From: Actinomycetes bacterium
Lineage (GTDB): Bacteria; Actinomycetota; Acidimicrobiia; Acidimicrobiales; GCA-2861595
Direction of reading: 5' to 3'
Length of the DNA: 47,552 nt
NCBI GenBank assembly: GCA_023264975.1
Contig: JAHFUS010000004.1
Coordinates: 1 to 47,552 of the forward strand
Below the pieces are notes generated by a model, which was given only the letters and a program-made list of their open reading frames with translations, was not told where the DNA came from and did not search any database. Of the stretch, positions 1 to 9,051 are shown piece after piece. The translations under genes were made by a program, and so were the position numbers. The stretch's first letter is position 1, and every line of letters starts with the position of its first letter.

Positions 1-42
1 CAGGCCCGCCTCCAGCTCGGCGATGCGCTCGGCCGTGGTCAC
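1..42 (-). CDS. Possible 5' end of a gene leaving the window
   Basis: A GTG at 42..40 opens a frame read leftward as MTTAERIAELEAGL, which runs off the window edge. The sequence is short and coiled-coil-like. It could be the start of a separate gene or a displaced tail of the helicase that ends at 116. Nothing more can be said from 14 residues. Confidence 0.2.
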   Translation of the reverse strand, partial: MTTAERIAELEAGL

Positions 43-115
43 ACCGATGGTCTACCTAATGGCGCGCGCCCAGTGGTGGATATCGCGCGCTCCGCGCGCT
101 AGAGGACCTGACTGT

Positions 116-1690
116 TTACGGGCGGACCTTGCCCCTGGGTCCCTCGGCGAGGGCGGACTCAGCCGCATGGCGCAGTGCGGCGCCGGCATCGGCGCGGGCG
201 CGCAAAGACCGCTCGCCCACCGTCATCTCGAAGCGTTCGCCCCTGGTGTCGATGCGCCGGGCGATGGCGTCGTCGTGCTCGGCGACCACCGCCTCCAGCC
301 GGCGGACCCGGCTCTCGGCCGTCTCCAACACCTGCGCCAGGCGGCGCTGGTCGAGGTGGTGGGCCCGGCGCAGCCGCACCAGGCGCGCCACCTCGTTGTC
401 GACGCCGGCCTTCTCCAGCAGCAGCGGGCTCCCGCTGGCCAGTGCCTTGACCTCGGCGTAGGAGAGGGCCTGGTGACCGATGTCGTCGACCTCGCGCTCG
501 ACCACATTGCCGGTCATCACCTGGTGGATGAAGCCCGCCTTGCGCTCGACCGTCTGCCTTCATGAACACGTCGAAGCTGCCCTCGGTAACGTAGCGAACG
601 ATGGCCACCTCGGCGTTCTGGTTCCCCTGGCGCAGCGCCCGGCCCTCGCGCTGTTCGATGTCGGCCGGCCGCCACGGGCAGTCGAGGTGATGGAGGGCCA
701 CCAGGCGGGTCTGGATGTTGGTGCCCACTCCCATCTTCTCCGTCGAGCCCACCAGCACCGCTACCGTGCCGGCCCGACAGGCGGCGAACAGCTCGGCCTT
801 GGCCCGGTCGTCGCCGGCCTCGTGCACGAAGCGGATCTCGCCCTCGGGCACGCCGCAGCGCACCAGGTGGTCCCGTAGCTCGTCGTAGGCGTTGAACGCG
901 CCGTGACCGCCGGGGGTGCCCAGGTCGCAGAACACCATCTGGAACCCGCCGAGCTGGTCGGAGATCTCACCGGTTGTTTCGGTGTAGACGAAGTGGCGGG
1001 AGTCGTGGAACACCTGGGCGATGCGCTCGGCGGCGGCCGCGACCTTGGTCGTGCCGTCCGCCACCTCGCCCACCAGGCGAAGGTCGAGGGCCGCCTTGCG
1101 CCCGTCCCCGGAGATCTTCAGCATGTTGTCCTCCTCCGGCCGCACCGACCGGGAGCGCACCCGCTCGGCCCGCTCGGCCAGTCCGGCCACGTAGGACGCC
1201 AGCCCGTCGGAGGGAGCCACCACCACGGTCTCGGCCCGGCCGCCGGCAAGGGCCGGGCGGACCAGGGCGAGGGCGTCGGCGCCGCGAACGTCAGCCACCG
1301 AGGCGAACATGCTCAACAGCTCGGGGACGTTGCGGAAGCGGGCGAAGCGACTGGTGAGGCGATAGGAGGCGCCGTCGGGTGCCAACTCCAGGGCGGTGAG
1401 GGTGCGCCCGAAGGTGGCCGCCCAGGCATCGAAATGGGCCACCCCGGACCGCTCCAGCGCTTCGGGTTGGAGGTAGGACTGCATCACGTACATCTCGGCC
1501 AGGCTGTTGGAGATGGGCGTGGCGGTGGCGAAGGTGGCCACCCGGGTCCCGTGGCGACCTCGCAGGTAGTCCAGCTTGAGTTCCAGGTCCTCTGCCCGCA
1601 TCGAGCCGGCCCCGCCGACTCCTTGGATGCGGGTGGCGAATTGTCGGTTTTTATAGGCCTGTGCCTCGTCAATTTCACTGCTCCGAGTGG
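116..1690 (-). pseudogene. SNF2/DEAD-like helicase of a conjugative element, truncated and frameshifted
   Basis: This is the C-terminal half of a large superfamily-2 helicase of the type found on plasmids and integrative conjugative elements (often fused to a DNA methylase). Read leftward, it shows a DEAQ box with AYKNRQFATR at about 1660, ATATPISNSLAEMYVMQSYL (motif III-like), LVGSTEKMGVGTNIQ and QREGRALRQGNQN (motifs V-VI). The Walker A half is absent: homology stops near 1690 and the next residues are unrelated, so the 5' part has been lost. At about 560 the frame breaks. FDVFM is followed by out-of-frame codons, while QTVERKAGFIHQVMTGN and the coiled-coil tail continue in another frame to a stop at 116. 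One inserted base explains this. The gene is very unlikely to be functional; it marks the edge of a decayed element. Confidence 0.75.
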
Positions 1691-1773
1691 GCGACGGAGT
1701 GCCAAAGAGGCAGATCACCGGCTTGCTGAGTGTGATGGACATGTGGGTGACGTTCGCCCTTCGCGAAGTTCGC

Positions 1774-1980
1774 TCAACGTCCCGGGGTGATCGAGACGCC
1801 GCCCGCACCCTCGACCCGCACCGTGAAATGGCCCCCCGGCCGCCCAGGCGGCCTCAGGCGGAAGAAGATTCGCCAACCATGATCGTCACTCGTGACGCTG
1901 GCCCGCTCGTACTCATCGAGACGGTAGCCAGCTTCACGTGCTGCCCGCTCGGCGTGTTCGATCGCATCATCTTTCGTCAC
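1774..1980 (-). CDS. Small hypothetical protein (68 aa)
   Basis: The start is a GTG at 1980..1978 that overlaps the stop of the 173-codon gene upstream in a GTGA junction, so translation is probably coupled. The protein begins MTKDDAIEHAERAAREAGY and has an amphipathic N-terminal helix followed by a predicted beta-rich half (WRIFFRL, HFTVRVEG). I do not recognise the family. Its length and shape resemble small YSIRK- or PepSY-like or immunity-type folds, but no diagnostic motif is visible. It is the last gene of a six-gene chain that starts with an integrase at 8085. Confidence 0.5.
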   Translation of the reverse strand: MTKDDAIEHAERAAREAGYRLDEYERASVTSDDHGWRIFFRLRPPGRPGGHFTVRVEGAGGVSITPGR

Positions 1981-2498
1981 CGATCGACCTCGACTTCGAG
2001 CCGCGCTTCCCAACTGTGCGGACCGACCCATCGAGGATCGATTGCGGCGACCTCCTTGGGATCGCCCTTCAAGAGCCCACCCGTCTCGTCGGGCCAATCG
2101 CGATACTTACCATCGTTCCCAGGAACGACCCACAGTCGCCGGACGGTGCCGCTCGTCTTCCAGCGCTCGAAACCACCTTCGTCCATGTAGTCGAAGTGGT
2201 TGTCCTCGTAGAGCCGGCCCTCCCCCTCAAAGCCATCGCCGTCGGGGGGATCGGCGACAAAAACTTGAATCGGCCCGCACCTCAGGATCGCCATGGCCTG
2301 ACCCGTGCCGGGGAGCCGCTGCACCACCGGGCCGCCAAGGCGCATGGCGCCGGAGGCAAGCCTCTCAAGTCGCTCGGAGCCACTCGGCTCGAGGACGCCG
2401 CTGAAGACAAGGACTGCGCTCCATCGCTCGCCCGGTGCCGGGACGCTCCGGCAACAACCGACCTCCCCGTCCTCCACCCAGGCATCGATCGAGGTCAC
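1977..2498 (-). CDS. Hypothetical protein (173 aa)
   Basis: The start is a GTG at 2498..2496 overlapping the TGA of rarA (GTGA). The product is acidic, soluble-looking, and lacks a signal peptide or membrane segment. Visible features are a Trp/Gly-rich middle (RLYEDNHFDYMDEGGFERW, RRLWVVPGNDGKYRDWPDE) and no recognisable catalytic motif. It is coupled both to rarA and to the 68-aa gene downstream. The pair could be an accessory or toxin/immunity-type unit carried with the element, but that is only a guess from position. Confidence 0.5.
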   Translation of the reverse strand: MTSIDAWVEDGEVGCCRSVPAPGERWSAVLVFSGVLEPSGSERLERLASGAMRLGGPVVQRLPGTGQAMAILRCGPIQVFVADPPDGDGFEGEGRLYEDNHFDYMDEGGFERWKTSGTVRRLWVVPGNDGKYRDWPDETGGLLKGDPKEVAAIDPRWVGPHSWEARLEVEVDR

Positions 2499-3847
2499 TG
2501 CCCGAGGCTATCCGGGGGGAGTTCCTGGCTCCCGAACGAAGGCCGATCCTTCATCGCCGCCTCCTGGCCGTGCTCGGAGGGCTGGTAGTAGCGGGTGCCG
2601 GCGAGGTGCTCAGGCAGGTACTCCTGCTCGACCCAGCCCCGGGGGTCCTCGTGGGGGTAGAGGTAGCCGACGCCGTGGCCGATGCGCTCGGCGCTGCGGT
2701 AGTGGCTGTCGCGGAGGTGTGGGGGCACTGGGCCGGCTGGCCGAGAGCGCACGTCGTCGATGGCCTTCCAGATGGCGAGGGCGGTGCGGTTGGACTTCGG
2801 GGCGGTGGCCAGGTGCACGACGGCCTGGGCCAGGTTGAGCTGGGCCTCGGGCAGGCCGACGTACTCCACCGCGTTGGCCGCCGCGGTGGCGACGAGCAGG
2901 GCGGTCGGGTCGGCCATCCCGACGTCCTCGCTGGCGAGGACCACCAGGCGGCGGGAGATGTAGCGGGGGTCCTCGCCGGCCACGATCATGCGGGCCAGCC
3001 AGTGCAGGCCGGCGTCGGGGTCGCCGCCGCGGATTGCCTTGATGAAGGCGCTGATGACGTCGAAGTGGTCGTCGCGGCCCCAGGTGAGGGCGCGGGTGGT
3101 CCGGGCCCGCTCGACGTCGTCGAGGGTCACCGGCTGGTCCTCGCCGGCAACGGCGAGCGCCACCTCCAGGGTCGTCAGCAGGGCGCGGCCGTCCCCATCG
3201 ACGGAGTCGACGATCGCCTCGGCCGCCTCCTCCTCGATGGTGCCTCCCTCGGCCGCCAGGCCCCGGTCGAGCAGCGTGCGGAGGGACTCGCGGTCGAGCG
3301 GCTCCAGACGGAACAGGGTTGAGCGGCTCAGCAGCGGGCCGTTCACCTCGAAGAACGGGTTCTCGGTGGTGGCGCCCACCAGGGTCAGGGTGCCGTCCTC
3401 GACGCTCGGCAACAGCGCGTCCTGCTGGGACTTGGAGAACCGGTGCACCTCGTCGAGCAGCAGGACCGTCGAGACGCCGTTCTCGGCCAGTCGCCGTCTC
3501 GCCTGGCAGGCCGCCTCCCGCACGTCCTTCACGCCCGCACTGACCGCGCTGAGCGACTCGAAGGCGGCCCCGACGGCGTCGGCCAGCAACCGTGCGATGG
3601 TCGTTTTCCCGGTGCCCGCCGGTCCCCACAGGATGACCGAGGTGAGCCTGCGGGCGTCCACCAGGGCCCGCAGGGCGCCCCGAGGCCCGAGAAGGTGGTC
3701 CTGGCCGACGACATCGTCCAAGGTCGTCGGCCGCAGCCGGGCCGCCAACGGCCCCCGGGATCGGAGCCTCTCCTCGAGCCCGTCCTCGAACAGGTCCACC
3801 GGCCGAGCACCCGTTTGCGGTCCGTCCCTCGTGCCCTCCGCCATCAC
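2495..3847 (-). CDS. rarA: Replication-associated recombination protein A (RarA/MgsA) AAA ATPase
   Basis: RarA acts at stalled replication forks as a homotetrameric ATPase related to clamp-loader subunits. The 450-residue product has the full family length. It starts with the family's DLFEDGLEERLRSRGPLAARLRP region and the VVGQDHLLG box. Walker A is GPAGTGKTT (near residue 75) and Walker B is LLLDEVHRF, followed by GATTENPFF (sensor 1) and SRSTLF. The C-terminal tetramerisation/SSB region includes RGGDPDAGLHWLARM and SHYRSAERIGHGVGYLYPHE. The GTG start at 3847 overlaps the stop of the DUF6262 gene (GTGA), although an ATG follows immediately at 3844. The gene is intact, unlike much of the surrounding mobile region. 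Being locked between recombinase genes and two unknown genes is unusual for rarA. Confidence 0.93.
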   Translation of the reverse strand: MMAEGTRDGPQTGARPVDLFEDGLEERLRSRGPLAARLRPTTLDDVVGQDHLLGPRGALRALVDARRLTSVILWGPAGTGKTTIARLLADAVGAAFESLSAVSAGVKDVREAACQARRRLAENGVSTVLLLDEVHRFSKSQQDALLPSVEDGTLTLVGATTENPFFEVNGPLLSRSTLFRLEPLDRESLRTLLDRGLAAEGGTIEEEAAEAIVDSVDGDGRALLTTLEVALAVAGEDQPVTLDDVERARTTRALTWGRDDHFDVISAFIKAIRGGDPDAGLHWLARMIVAGEDPRYISRRLVVLASEDVGMADPTALLVATAAANAVEYVGLPEAQLNLAQAVVHLATAPKSNRTALAIWKAIDDVRSRPAGPVPPHLRDSHYRSAERIGHGVGYLYPHEDPRGWVEQEYLPEHLAGTRYYQPSEHGQEAAMKDRPSFGSQELPPDSLGQ

Positions 3848-4446
3848 GGCCTCGTTCTTCCCGGGCCGTTGGGGAACAGTTCGGTGACCCGGCGCTCGTT
3901 GAGGCGCGAGACGTTGGCCCTGGCGCCGTCGAGTCGACGCTGGACGTCGTCGCGCTCGCGCAGGAGCTGGTTGCGCTCGGCCAGCACCTGCTCATTCTCC
4001 CGGCGGAGCCGGGCCCGGTCGTGTTCGATCCAGGTGCCGTCGGGCTCTCTCAGCTGGCCCATCAGATCGCCGACCAGGCGGCGCTGGGTCGCTACCTCAT
4101 TGCGGAGCTTGCGCACCTCCTCTTCGGCGTTGAGGGCTCGCTCGCGCCAGGACGCTTCCTGCTGGGCCGTCAACGTCTCGACCCGGACCTCGGCGCGGGC
4201 CTGGGTCCTTTGCTGGGCGGCGGCGACGGCCGAGCGGGCCTGTTCGTTCTCGTAGGTGAACGACCGGGAGACCCCGGCGAGCTGTGACACCGCCGCCCGG
4301 GTGATCGGGGCCCCCGTGCGACCGAGCGCCTTGAGCGACTTGTGCACGGAGGCGAGCTTGGTGGTGGCCTGTCGCCTCCGGGCCTCGATGGCCCGCTCGG
4401 GCCTCGGCCGCGTCCGGTCCTCGGCCGCGGGAGTTGTGGTGCTCAC
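3844..4446 (-). CDS. DUF6262 family protein, TnpC-like partner of recombinases
   Basis: The 200-aa product has an N-terminal helical domain (SLKALGRTGAPITRAAVSQLAGVSRSFTY, read in parts, with an HTH-like AAVSQLAGVSRSFTY) followed by a long charged coiled coil to the C-terminus (RALNAEEEVRKLRNEV, ENEQVLAERNQLLRERD). This layout is typical of DUF6262 proteins, the third gene beside two tyrosine recombinases in Tn554-like and recombinase-trio elements. There it is thought to assist or orient recombination. The GTG start overlaps the second recombinase's stop (GTGA), and its own stop overlaps the rarA start. Confidence 0.75.
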   Translation of the reverse strand: MSTTTPAAEDRTRPRPERAIEARRRQATTKLASVHKSLKALGRTGAPITRAAVSQLAGVSRSFTYENEQARSAVAAAQQRTQARAEVRVETLTAQQEASWRERALNAEEEVRKLRNEVATQRRLVGDLMGQLREPDGTWIEHDRARLRRENEQVLAERNQLLRERDDVQRRLDGARANVSRLNERRVTELFPNGPGRTRP

Positions 4447-6997
4447 GACGCCGCCCTGGTCTCGTCGTCGTCACAGACCTCCAGCAACGGCGGGGAACCC
4501 TGCGCTGCCGTCGTCCCGCCGCCCATCTCCACCAGGTCGCCGGCTCGCCATCCCTGGGCCCAGACGGGGTCGAAGAAGTCCTGGTGCGGGCTGCGCAGGT
4601 CCAGCTCCTTGGCCTGGCCGAGCAGGCCGAGGGCGACCAGCGCCTTCTCCAGGCCGGCGAGCGCCAACGAGCTGCGCTCGAAGCCCCCGTAGATGTAGGC
4701 ACGTGCGGCCTCGTCGGGAGCGCCCTCGGCCATGGCCGCCCACCGTTGCTCCTGGCGCTTCCAGTAGGAGTAGTCGGCGCCGGTGATCACGAAGTGCTCG
4801 CACGAGTCGCACCTGCGCCCGAACGGGCACTCGAAGCCGCCGACGACGGGCTTGAAGGTGCACAGGCCGTGCTCGGTCGGGATGGCGGCGAGGTCGACCA
4901 TCAGGCGCTCGGCCGTGCTCGCCTCGGCGTCGCTCGGGGTGAGCACGACCTGGCCCGGCCTGGCGTTGCCCGGACCGTTGACCCACACCTGCTGCAAGAA
5001 GGGCTCGACCTGGGAGCCGGCGATCAGGACGTAGGAGTCGCTCATCCGCTCCGACACATGACCGAGCACCCGCTTGACGTGGGTCATGCTGGCGCCTGCG
5101 TTCACCAGCCTGGTGGCCAGGGTGTGGCGGGCCTGGTGGGTGGTGTGGCCGGGCAGGGCGATCTGGTCCGTCGCCAGCCACGCCTTGAATGCGACGGCGA
5201 AGCTCGACGGTGACAGCGACCGCTCGAACGTCGGGTTGGTGACGCGGCTGGGGAACAGGGCGATGGACCGCTGCTGGGTCGCCGTCGGTGCAACGCCGTG
5301 CTTGAGGCGGAACCGCTCCATGGTCTTGGCCTGGCGGACCCGGATCAGGTCGTAGACGTCCCGGGGGATCTGGATGGCGTAGTCGAGCTTGGCGACCTTG
5401 GTCATGTCGACCCACAGCCACGTCCGCCCGAGGTGCTCGCCCACACAGTCCAAGCGGAGCTTGACCACTTCGCCGATGCGACGACCGCACTGCACCTGGA
5501 TCGACCAGATGTCGCCGATCCCGTTGTCGTGGCTGTCCATGCGGTCGAGCAGGGCGATGTTCGCCGGGTCGCTCAGCTCCCGAAGGACCGGATCGGTGAA
5601 CGGCCGGGGGTTCTTGAACGATCCCCCGCCCCCGAAGGGAATGGCGACGATGAACTGGCGCGGGAGCCTGATGGTCGCCGCCGCGCCCGAGTCCATCGCC
5701 CAGCGCATGACCCGGCGCAGCGCGTTGAGGGTCAGCGAGATGGTCGTGGCCGTCGCCCGCGAGGGCTGGCCGTTGACGTTGAAGATGCCGCGCACCGCCT
5801 CGGCGTTGGACACGCACCGCTTCAGGTCGGCCGTGAACTCCTTGGCCGTTGACGCCGACAGCGAGCCGGGCGCCGCGCCGTGGTGCGGATCGCACTCCGA
5901 CAGGTAGGTGGCGAAGCACACCATGGAGCGCCGCAGCGTCTCGAAGGTCCCCTGCGTGCGGGGGTGGCGGGGGCCGTCGAGCTGGTCGGCCAGGTAGTCC
6001 CACGTCAGGTCGCGAAGCCACCGCTGGGAGATGGCGGTGAGGTCGAAGGCGGAGCGGCGATCCGGGAACCGGAAGCCCCAGTAGTTCGTGTCGAGGTAAC
6101 CGAGCTCGCGTGTGTCGGCGCGGGTGTGATGGATGGGGCGGACGTCCTTGAGCATCTCGCGCAGGATCCGGTTCACCGCCGCCGGCTGCGGCGTCCAGCC
6201 CGCGTCGCCCGGGTCGAGCTCGGTGAGCGAGGCGGCGCCGGTCGCCAGGCAGGACTTGACCAGCCTGCGCAGCCACATCGGGTGCCACCGGGCCGGCGCC
6301 GCGTTCTTGGTGTGCGCCCACAGGGCGTAGCGGATCTCGGCGTCGACCAGCGGGGGCAGGCCGACGAGGTTCACGACGCCGGCGACCGGGCTCCCGCTGC
6401 GCCTCGCCAGCCAGTTGTCCATCTCCGCGCCGTCGGGCCGCCCGGAGGCAACCAGACGATGCGGTGGTTCGGGCACAGCGACGGCTCGGCCTCCGACCGC
6501 CGGAGACAGTCCTCGACCCGGCAGTCGCCGACGCCTGCGAACGCGACCTGGCGGGCCGCCCACTCCTGCTCGTCGAACGCCGGGCCGCGCCGGGCGTGGC
6601 GGAGGCGCGCCTCGTGCCGGCGGCACAGCTCCCGGGCGGCGGCGTCGAGGTCCGGGCAGAACCGACAGGCCGGGCGCCGGCCATCGCTCGGCTTGCGCCT
6701 CGGCGCCAGGGGTATCGCACCGGCCAGCCACTCGGCCTCGCCGACACCGCCGCGCAGCGCGTCGCGCCGGTGATCCGCGTGTTGGGTGCACCACCACTCG
6801 GCCTGGGTGCTGTGCATGGGGCAGTGCGGGACACCGCAGCAATTGCCGTAGATCGGATGCGTCCGCTCGAAGCTGATCGGCTCGGCCCGCAGGTAGTCGT
6901 CGAAGTTCGGGCCGGCGATCAGCGCCTGGAAGCGACCGAGCGGGTCGAGGCGGAACAGCTCGTCGACCGAGGCCAGCGGGCGGGCGGCGGCGCTCAC
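4443..6997 (-). pseudogene. Large tyrosine recombinase (TnpB-like), probable frameshift near 6445
   Basis: This is the second recombinase of a trio. The first about 180 residues, from a GTG at 6997, form a Cys/His-rich region (CCGVPHCPMH, WWCTQH, CRFCPDL, LCPNHRIVW) that is probably zinc binding. Near 6445 the frame changes: LCPNHRIVWL continues as GRPDGAEMDNWLARRSG only if the reading shifts by one base. The rest is a typical catalytic region with GRRIGEVVKL (Arg), THQARHTLATRL (His-x-x-Arg), LGHVSERMSDSY (His and nucleophile Tyr), then a C-terminal Cys cluster (CPFGRRCDSCEHF). Total length is 2555 bases, one short of a multiple of three, which fits a single-base deletion. Programmed -1 frameshifting or two separate proteins (ATG at 6422) are alternatives. 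The frame open upstream to 7157 overlaps the integrase gene and is not real. Confidence 0.7.
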
Positions 6998-8085
6998 CGG
7001 GCCTCGCCCCAGATCCGCCCGAGCGCCGCCTCCAGCGCCGGGTCACCGGCCAGATGGGCGTAGGTCTCCTCGACGGTGCGAGAGCTCGACCAGCCGCCCT
7101 CGTCGGCCACGGCCTTGGTGTTGCCGCCGGTGGCCTCAACTTGGAGCAGGGCGGCACAGGTATGCCTCAGGTCGTGAAATCGAACGCGGTCCGGGAGACC
7201 GGCCGCTGCCAGCGCCGGCTTGAAGTGGCGCCGATAGAAATTGTGGTGTCGCAGCGGCCCGCCGCTGGGAGCTGTGAACACCAGCGCCTCGGGGTCGTGC
7301 GGGCTGCCGGCCAGGTGGGCAGCCAGCTCGTCGGCCAGCGTCCGGGGGATGGGCACACCCCGGCGCTCGCAGGTCTTGGGCGGACCGTAGACGAGACCGT
7401 GGCCGGTCACCTCCGACACGGTCTCGGCTACTTCGAGCCGCCGGCGGAGAAGGTCCTGCCGGCCGATCCGCAGCGCGCCGATCTCGCCCGCCCGCAACCC
7501 GGTGAGGGCGGCGAAGCGCACCAGCAGGCCGTACTCGGGACGGCGCATGGCGGCGGACAGGGCGACGACCTCGTCCATGGTTAGGAATGCCATCTCGACG
7601 GGCTCGGAGCGGGCGAGCCGCATGCCGTTGCATGGGTTGGCGCGCACAGCGCCGCCCTCGACCGCCGTGGCCAGGATGAGGCGCAGCACCTTGCGAGCCG
7701 ACCGCACGGTGCCGGGTCCGGCGCCGGCCGCAGTCAGGTCGGCGAGGAACTGGCGGACGTGGACGGGCTCGATGCGACCGACGGCTCGGCCCGTGAAGTG
7801 AGGGAGGACATTCACCCGTAGCATCGACTCGTAGCCGACCTGGGTCTTCGGGCGGAGGTCGGCGGTGGTGCGCAGCCAGGCTGCCGCCCAACGGTCGAAC
7901 TTGCTGCGGGCCAGGTCGGGTTGTAGGTATTCGCCCCGCACGACATCTGCCTCGACGGTCTTGGCGAATGCGCGGGCGTCGGCGGTGCGCGGGTACGTCC
8001 TGCGCCGGGACCGACCGTTCGGGTCGCGGTAGCGCACGTCGAACACGACGCCTCGTGTCACTTCCCGCTTGGTGATGGACGCCAC
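6994..8085 (-). CDS. int: Tyrosine-type site-specific integrase
   Basis: The 363-aa integrase has an N-terminal arm-binding domain (residues 1-55), a SAM-like core-binding domain (about 62-155) and a catalytic domain. Visible catalytic residues are Arg198 (TGLRAGEIGALR), Lys237 (GPPKTCERRGVPIP), His304-x-x-Arg307 (RFHDLRH) and nucleophile Tyr342 (EETYAHL). The second His position is Trp332 (EGGWSSS), a substitution known in some family members. It resembles integrases of actinobacterial phages and integrative elements. Its stop overlaps the next recombinase start (GTGA). Upstream lie a toxin-antitoxin pair and an excisionase-like gene, the common relaxase-xis-int order of integrative elements. 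Confidence 0.9.
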   Translation of the reverse strand: MASITKREVTRGVVFDVRYRDPNGRSRRRTYPRTADARAFAKTVEADVVRGEYLQPDLARSKFDRWAAAWLRTTADLRPKTQVGYESMLRVNVLPHFTGRAVGRIEPVHVRQFLADLTAAGAGPGTVRSARKVLRLILATAVEGGAVRANPCNGMRLARSEPVEMAFLTMDEVVALSAAMRRPEYGLLVRFAALTGLRAGEIGALRIGRQDLLRRRLEVAETVSEVTGHGLVYGPPKTCERRGVPIPRTLADELAAHLAGSPHDPEALVFTAPSGGPLRHHNFYRRHFKPALAAAGLPDRVRFHDLRHTCAALLQVEATGGNTKAVADEGGWSSSRTVEETYAHLAGDPALEAALGRIWGEAR

Positions 8086-8163
8086 GGTGTCTCCTTCGGA
8101 ACTTGCTTCCGGAAGGGGGCACAGGCCCCGAGGCGCCGTGGCGCTCGAACAGGTACGCGGCCG

Positions 8164-8598
8164 CTACGGCGTGAGCGCCGTTTCCAGCGTCAGCCCGGGC
8201 GCGGCGCGGAAGACGGAGTCGTGGGAGACGAGCGGGACGCCGAGCCGGATGGCGGTCGCAGCGATCCACCGGTCGCTGTCGTGGATGGCGTGGGCCAGAC
8301 CGTGGCCGGCACGCTCACAGCGCTCCCGCAGTTCGACGTAAGTGCGAAGCAACTCCGGCCCCGCCCATACCACCTCCGCCCGGGCGATCCGTTCCCCGAG
8401 GCGGCCGAGCCTCACCGGGCCCCAGTCCTTGCGGGCGGCGCCGAACGTGAGCTCGGCCACCGTCTGGAACGACACCACGAACGACCGACCTTCGAGGAAC
8501 GGACGGTAGAGCGTCGCCAGCGCCGCCCCTCGCCGCACGAGGTCAGCACCGAACACGTTGGTGTCGACCACCACGACCGGGGCGCGGGCCGTGCCCAC
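8164..8598 (-). CDS. vapC: VapC-type PIN-domain toxin
   Basis: The 144-aa product is a PIN-domain ribonuclease toxin. It begins MGTARAPVVVVDTNVFGADL, giving the first acidic residue of the active site. The second is in FQTVAELTFG, and the last cluster is in HDSDRWIAATAIRLGVPLVSHD. These match the metal-binding acidic residues of PIN domains. The GTG at 8598..8596 is chosen because it overlaps the antitoxin stop as TAGTG and leaves a full-length domain; longer upstream frames cover the antitoxin. It sits between the integrase and excisionase genes, probably as a stabilisation module of the element. Confidence 0.85.
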   Translation of the reverse strand: MGTARAPVVVVDTNVFGADLVRRGAALATLYRPFLEGRSFVVSFQTVAELTFGAARKDWGPVRLGRLGERIARAEVVWAGPELLRTYVELRERCERAGHGLAHAIHDSDRWIAATAIRLGVPLVSHDSVFRAAPGLTLETALTP

Positions 8599-8762
8599 TA
8601 CGCGGTGATGGCCTCCCAGAACGCGTCCTCCTCCTCGTCGGTGAGGTCTTCGAGGACCAGCTCGTCCCGGGACGGGTACGGCTTGGCGTTGCGAAGCACC
8701 TCGTCGACGGGCAACTCGCCGTGCTCGGACGGCTGGCTGGCGTGGGAGGCCGGGGAGGACAT
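8598..8762 (-). CDS. VapB-like antitoxin (54 aa)
   Basis: A short acidic protein encoded directly upstream of the PIN toxin and overlapping it by one base (TAGTG). The ATG at 8762..8760 gives MSSPASHASQPSEHGELPV followed by an acidic tail (LEDLTDEEEDAFWEAITA). The Asp/Glu-rich C-terminus with a bulky aromatic segment is typical of antitoxin regions that thread into a PIN toxin. A clear DNA-binding domain is not visible in so short a protein, so naming it VapB rests on position and composition. Confidence 0.7.
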   Translation of the reverse strand: MSSPASHASQPSEHGELPVDEVLRNAKPYPSRDELVLEDLTDEEEDAFWEAITA

Positions 8763-8785
8763 GACGACATCGAGTGTAGGGGTGA

Positions 8786-8983
8786 TCACGCGGCCGGCGG
8801 CTGACGGCGCTCGTCGAGCCAGTCCTCGAGGTCGGCCGGGGCAAAGCGCAGGAGATGGCCCCACTTCACGAACGGGATGCGCCGCTCGGCGACCAGCCGG
8901 CGCACATGGCGCTCGGAGACGCCGAGCCAGATGGCGACAGCGGAAAGGTCGATGAGTGGGCGGGCGAACGGGTCGGTCGGCAT
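8786..8983 (-). CDS. xis: Excisionase-like helix-turn-helix protein
   Basis: The 65-aa protein starts at an ATG (8983..8981) with a strong GAGGAGGA ribosome site just upstream. The core DLSAVAIWLGVSERHVRRLV is a MerR/excisionase-type helix-turn-helix, followed by the wing KWGHLLRFAPADLEDWLDE typical of the HTH_17 (BldC/Xis-like) family. Such proteins direct the integrase toward excision or regulate the element. It lies between the relaxase and the integrase; a toxin-antitoxin pair now separates it from the integrase. Confidence 0.85.
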   Translation of the reverse strand: MPTDPFARPLIDLSAVAIWLGVSERHVRRLVAERRIPFVKWGHLLRFAPADLEDWLDERRQPPAA

Positions 8984-9051
8984 GAGTCCTCCTCTGTCGA
9001 TGATCACCCCAGCTACGCCGCCGATGGCCGCCAGTCTCGCGAGGGACTTCG

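Noticed and set aside
4443-7157. 904-codon single frame for the large recombinase
   Set aside because: The first about 240 residues of that frame are antisense-like nonsense overlapping the integrase; the real N-terminus is in another frame.
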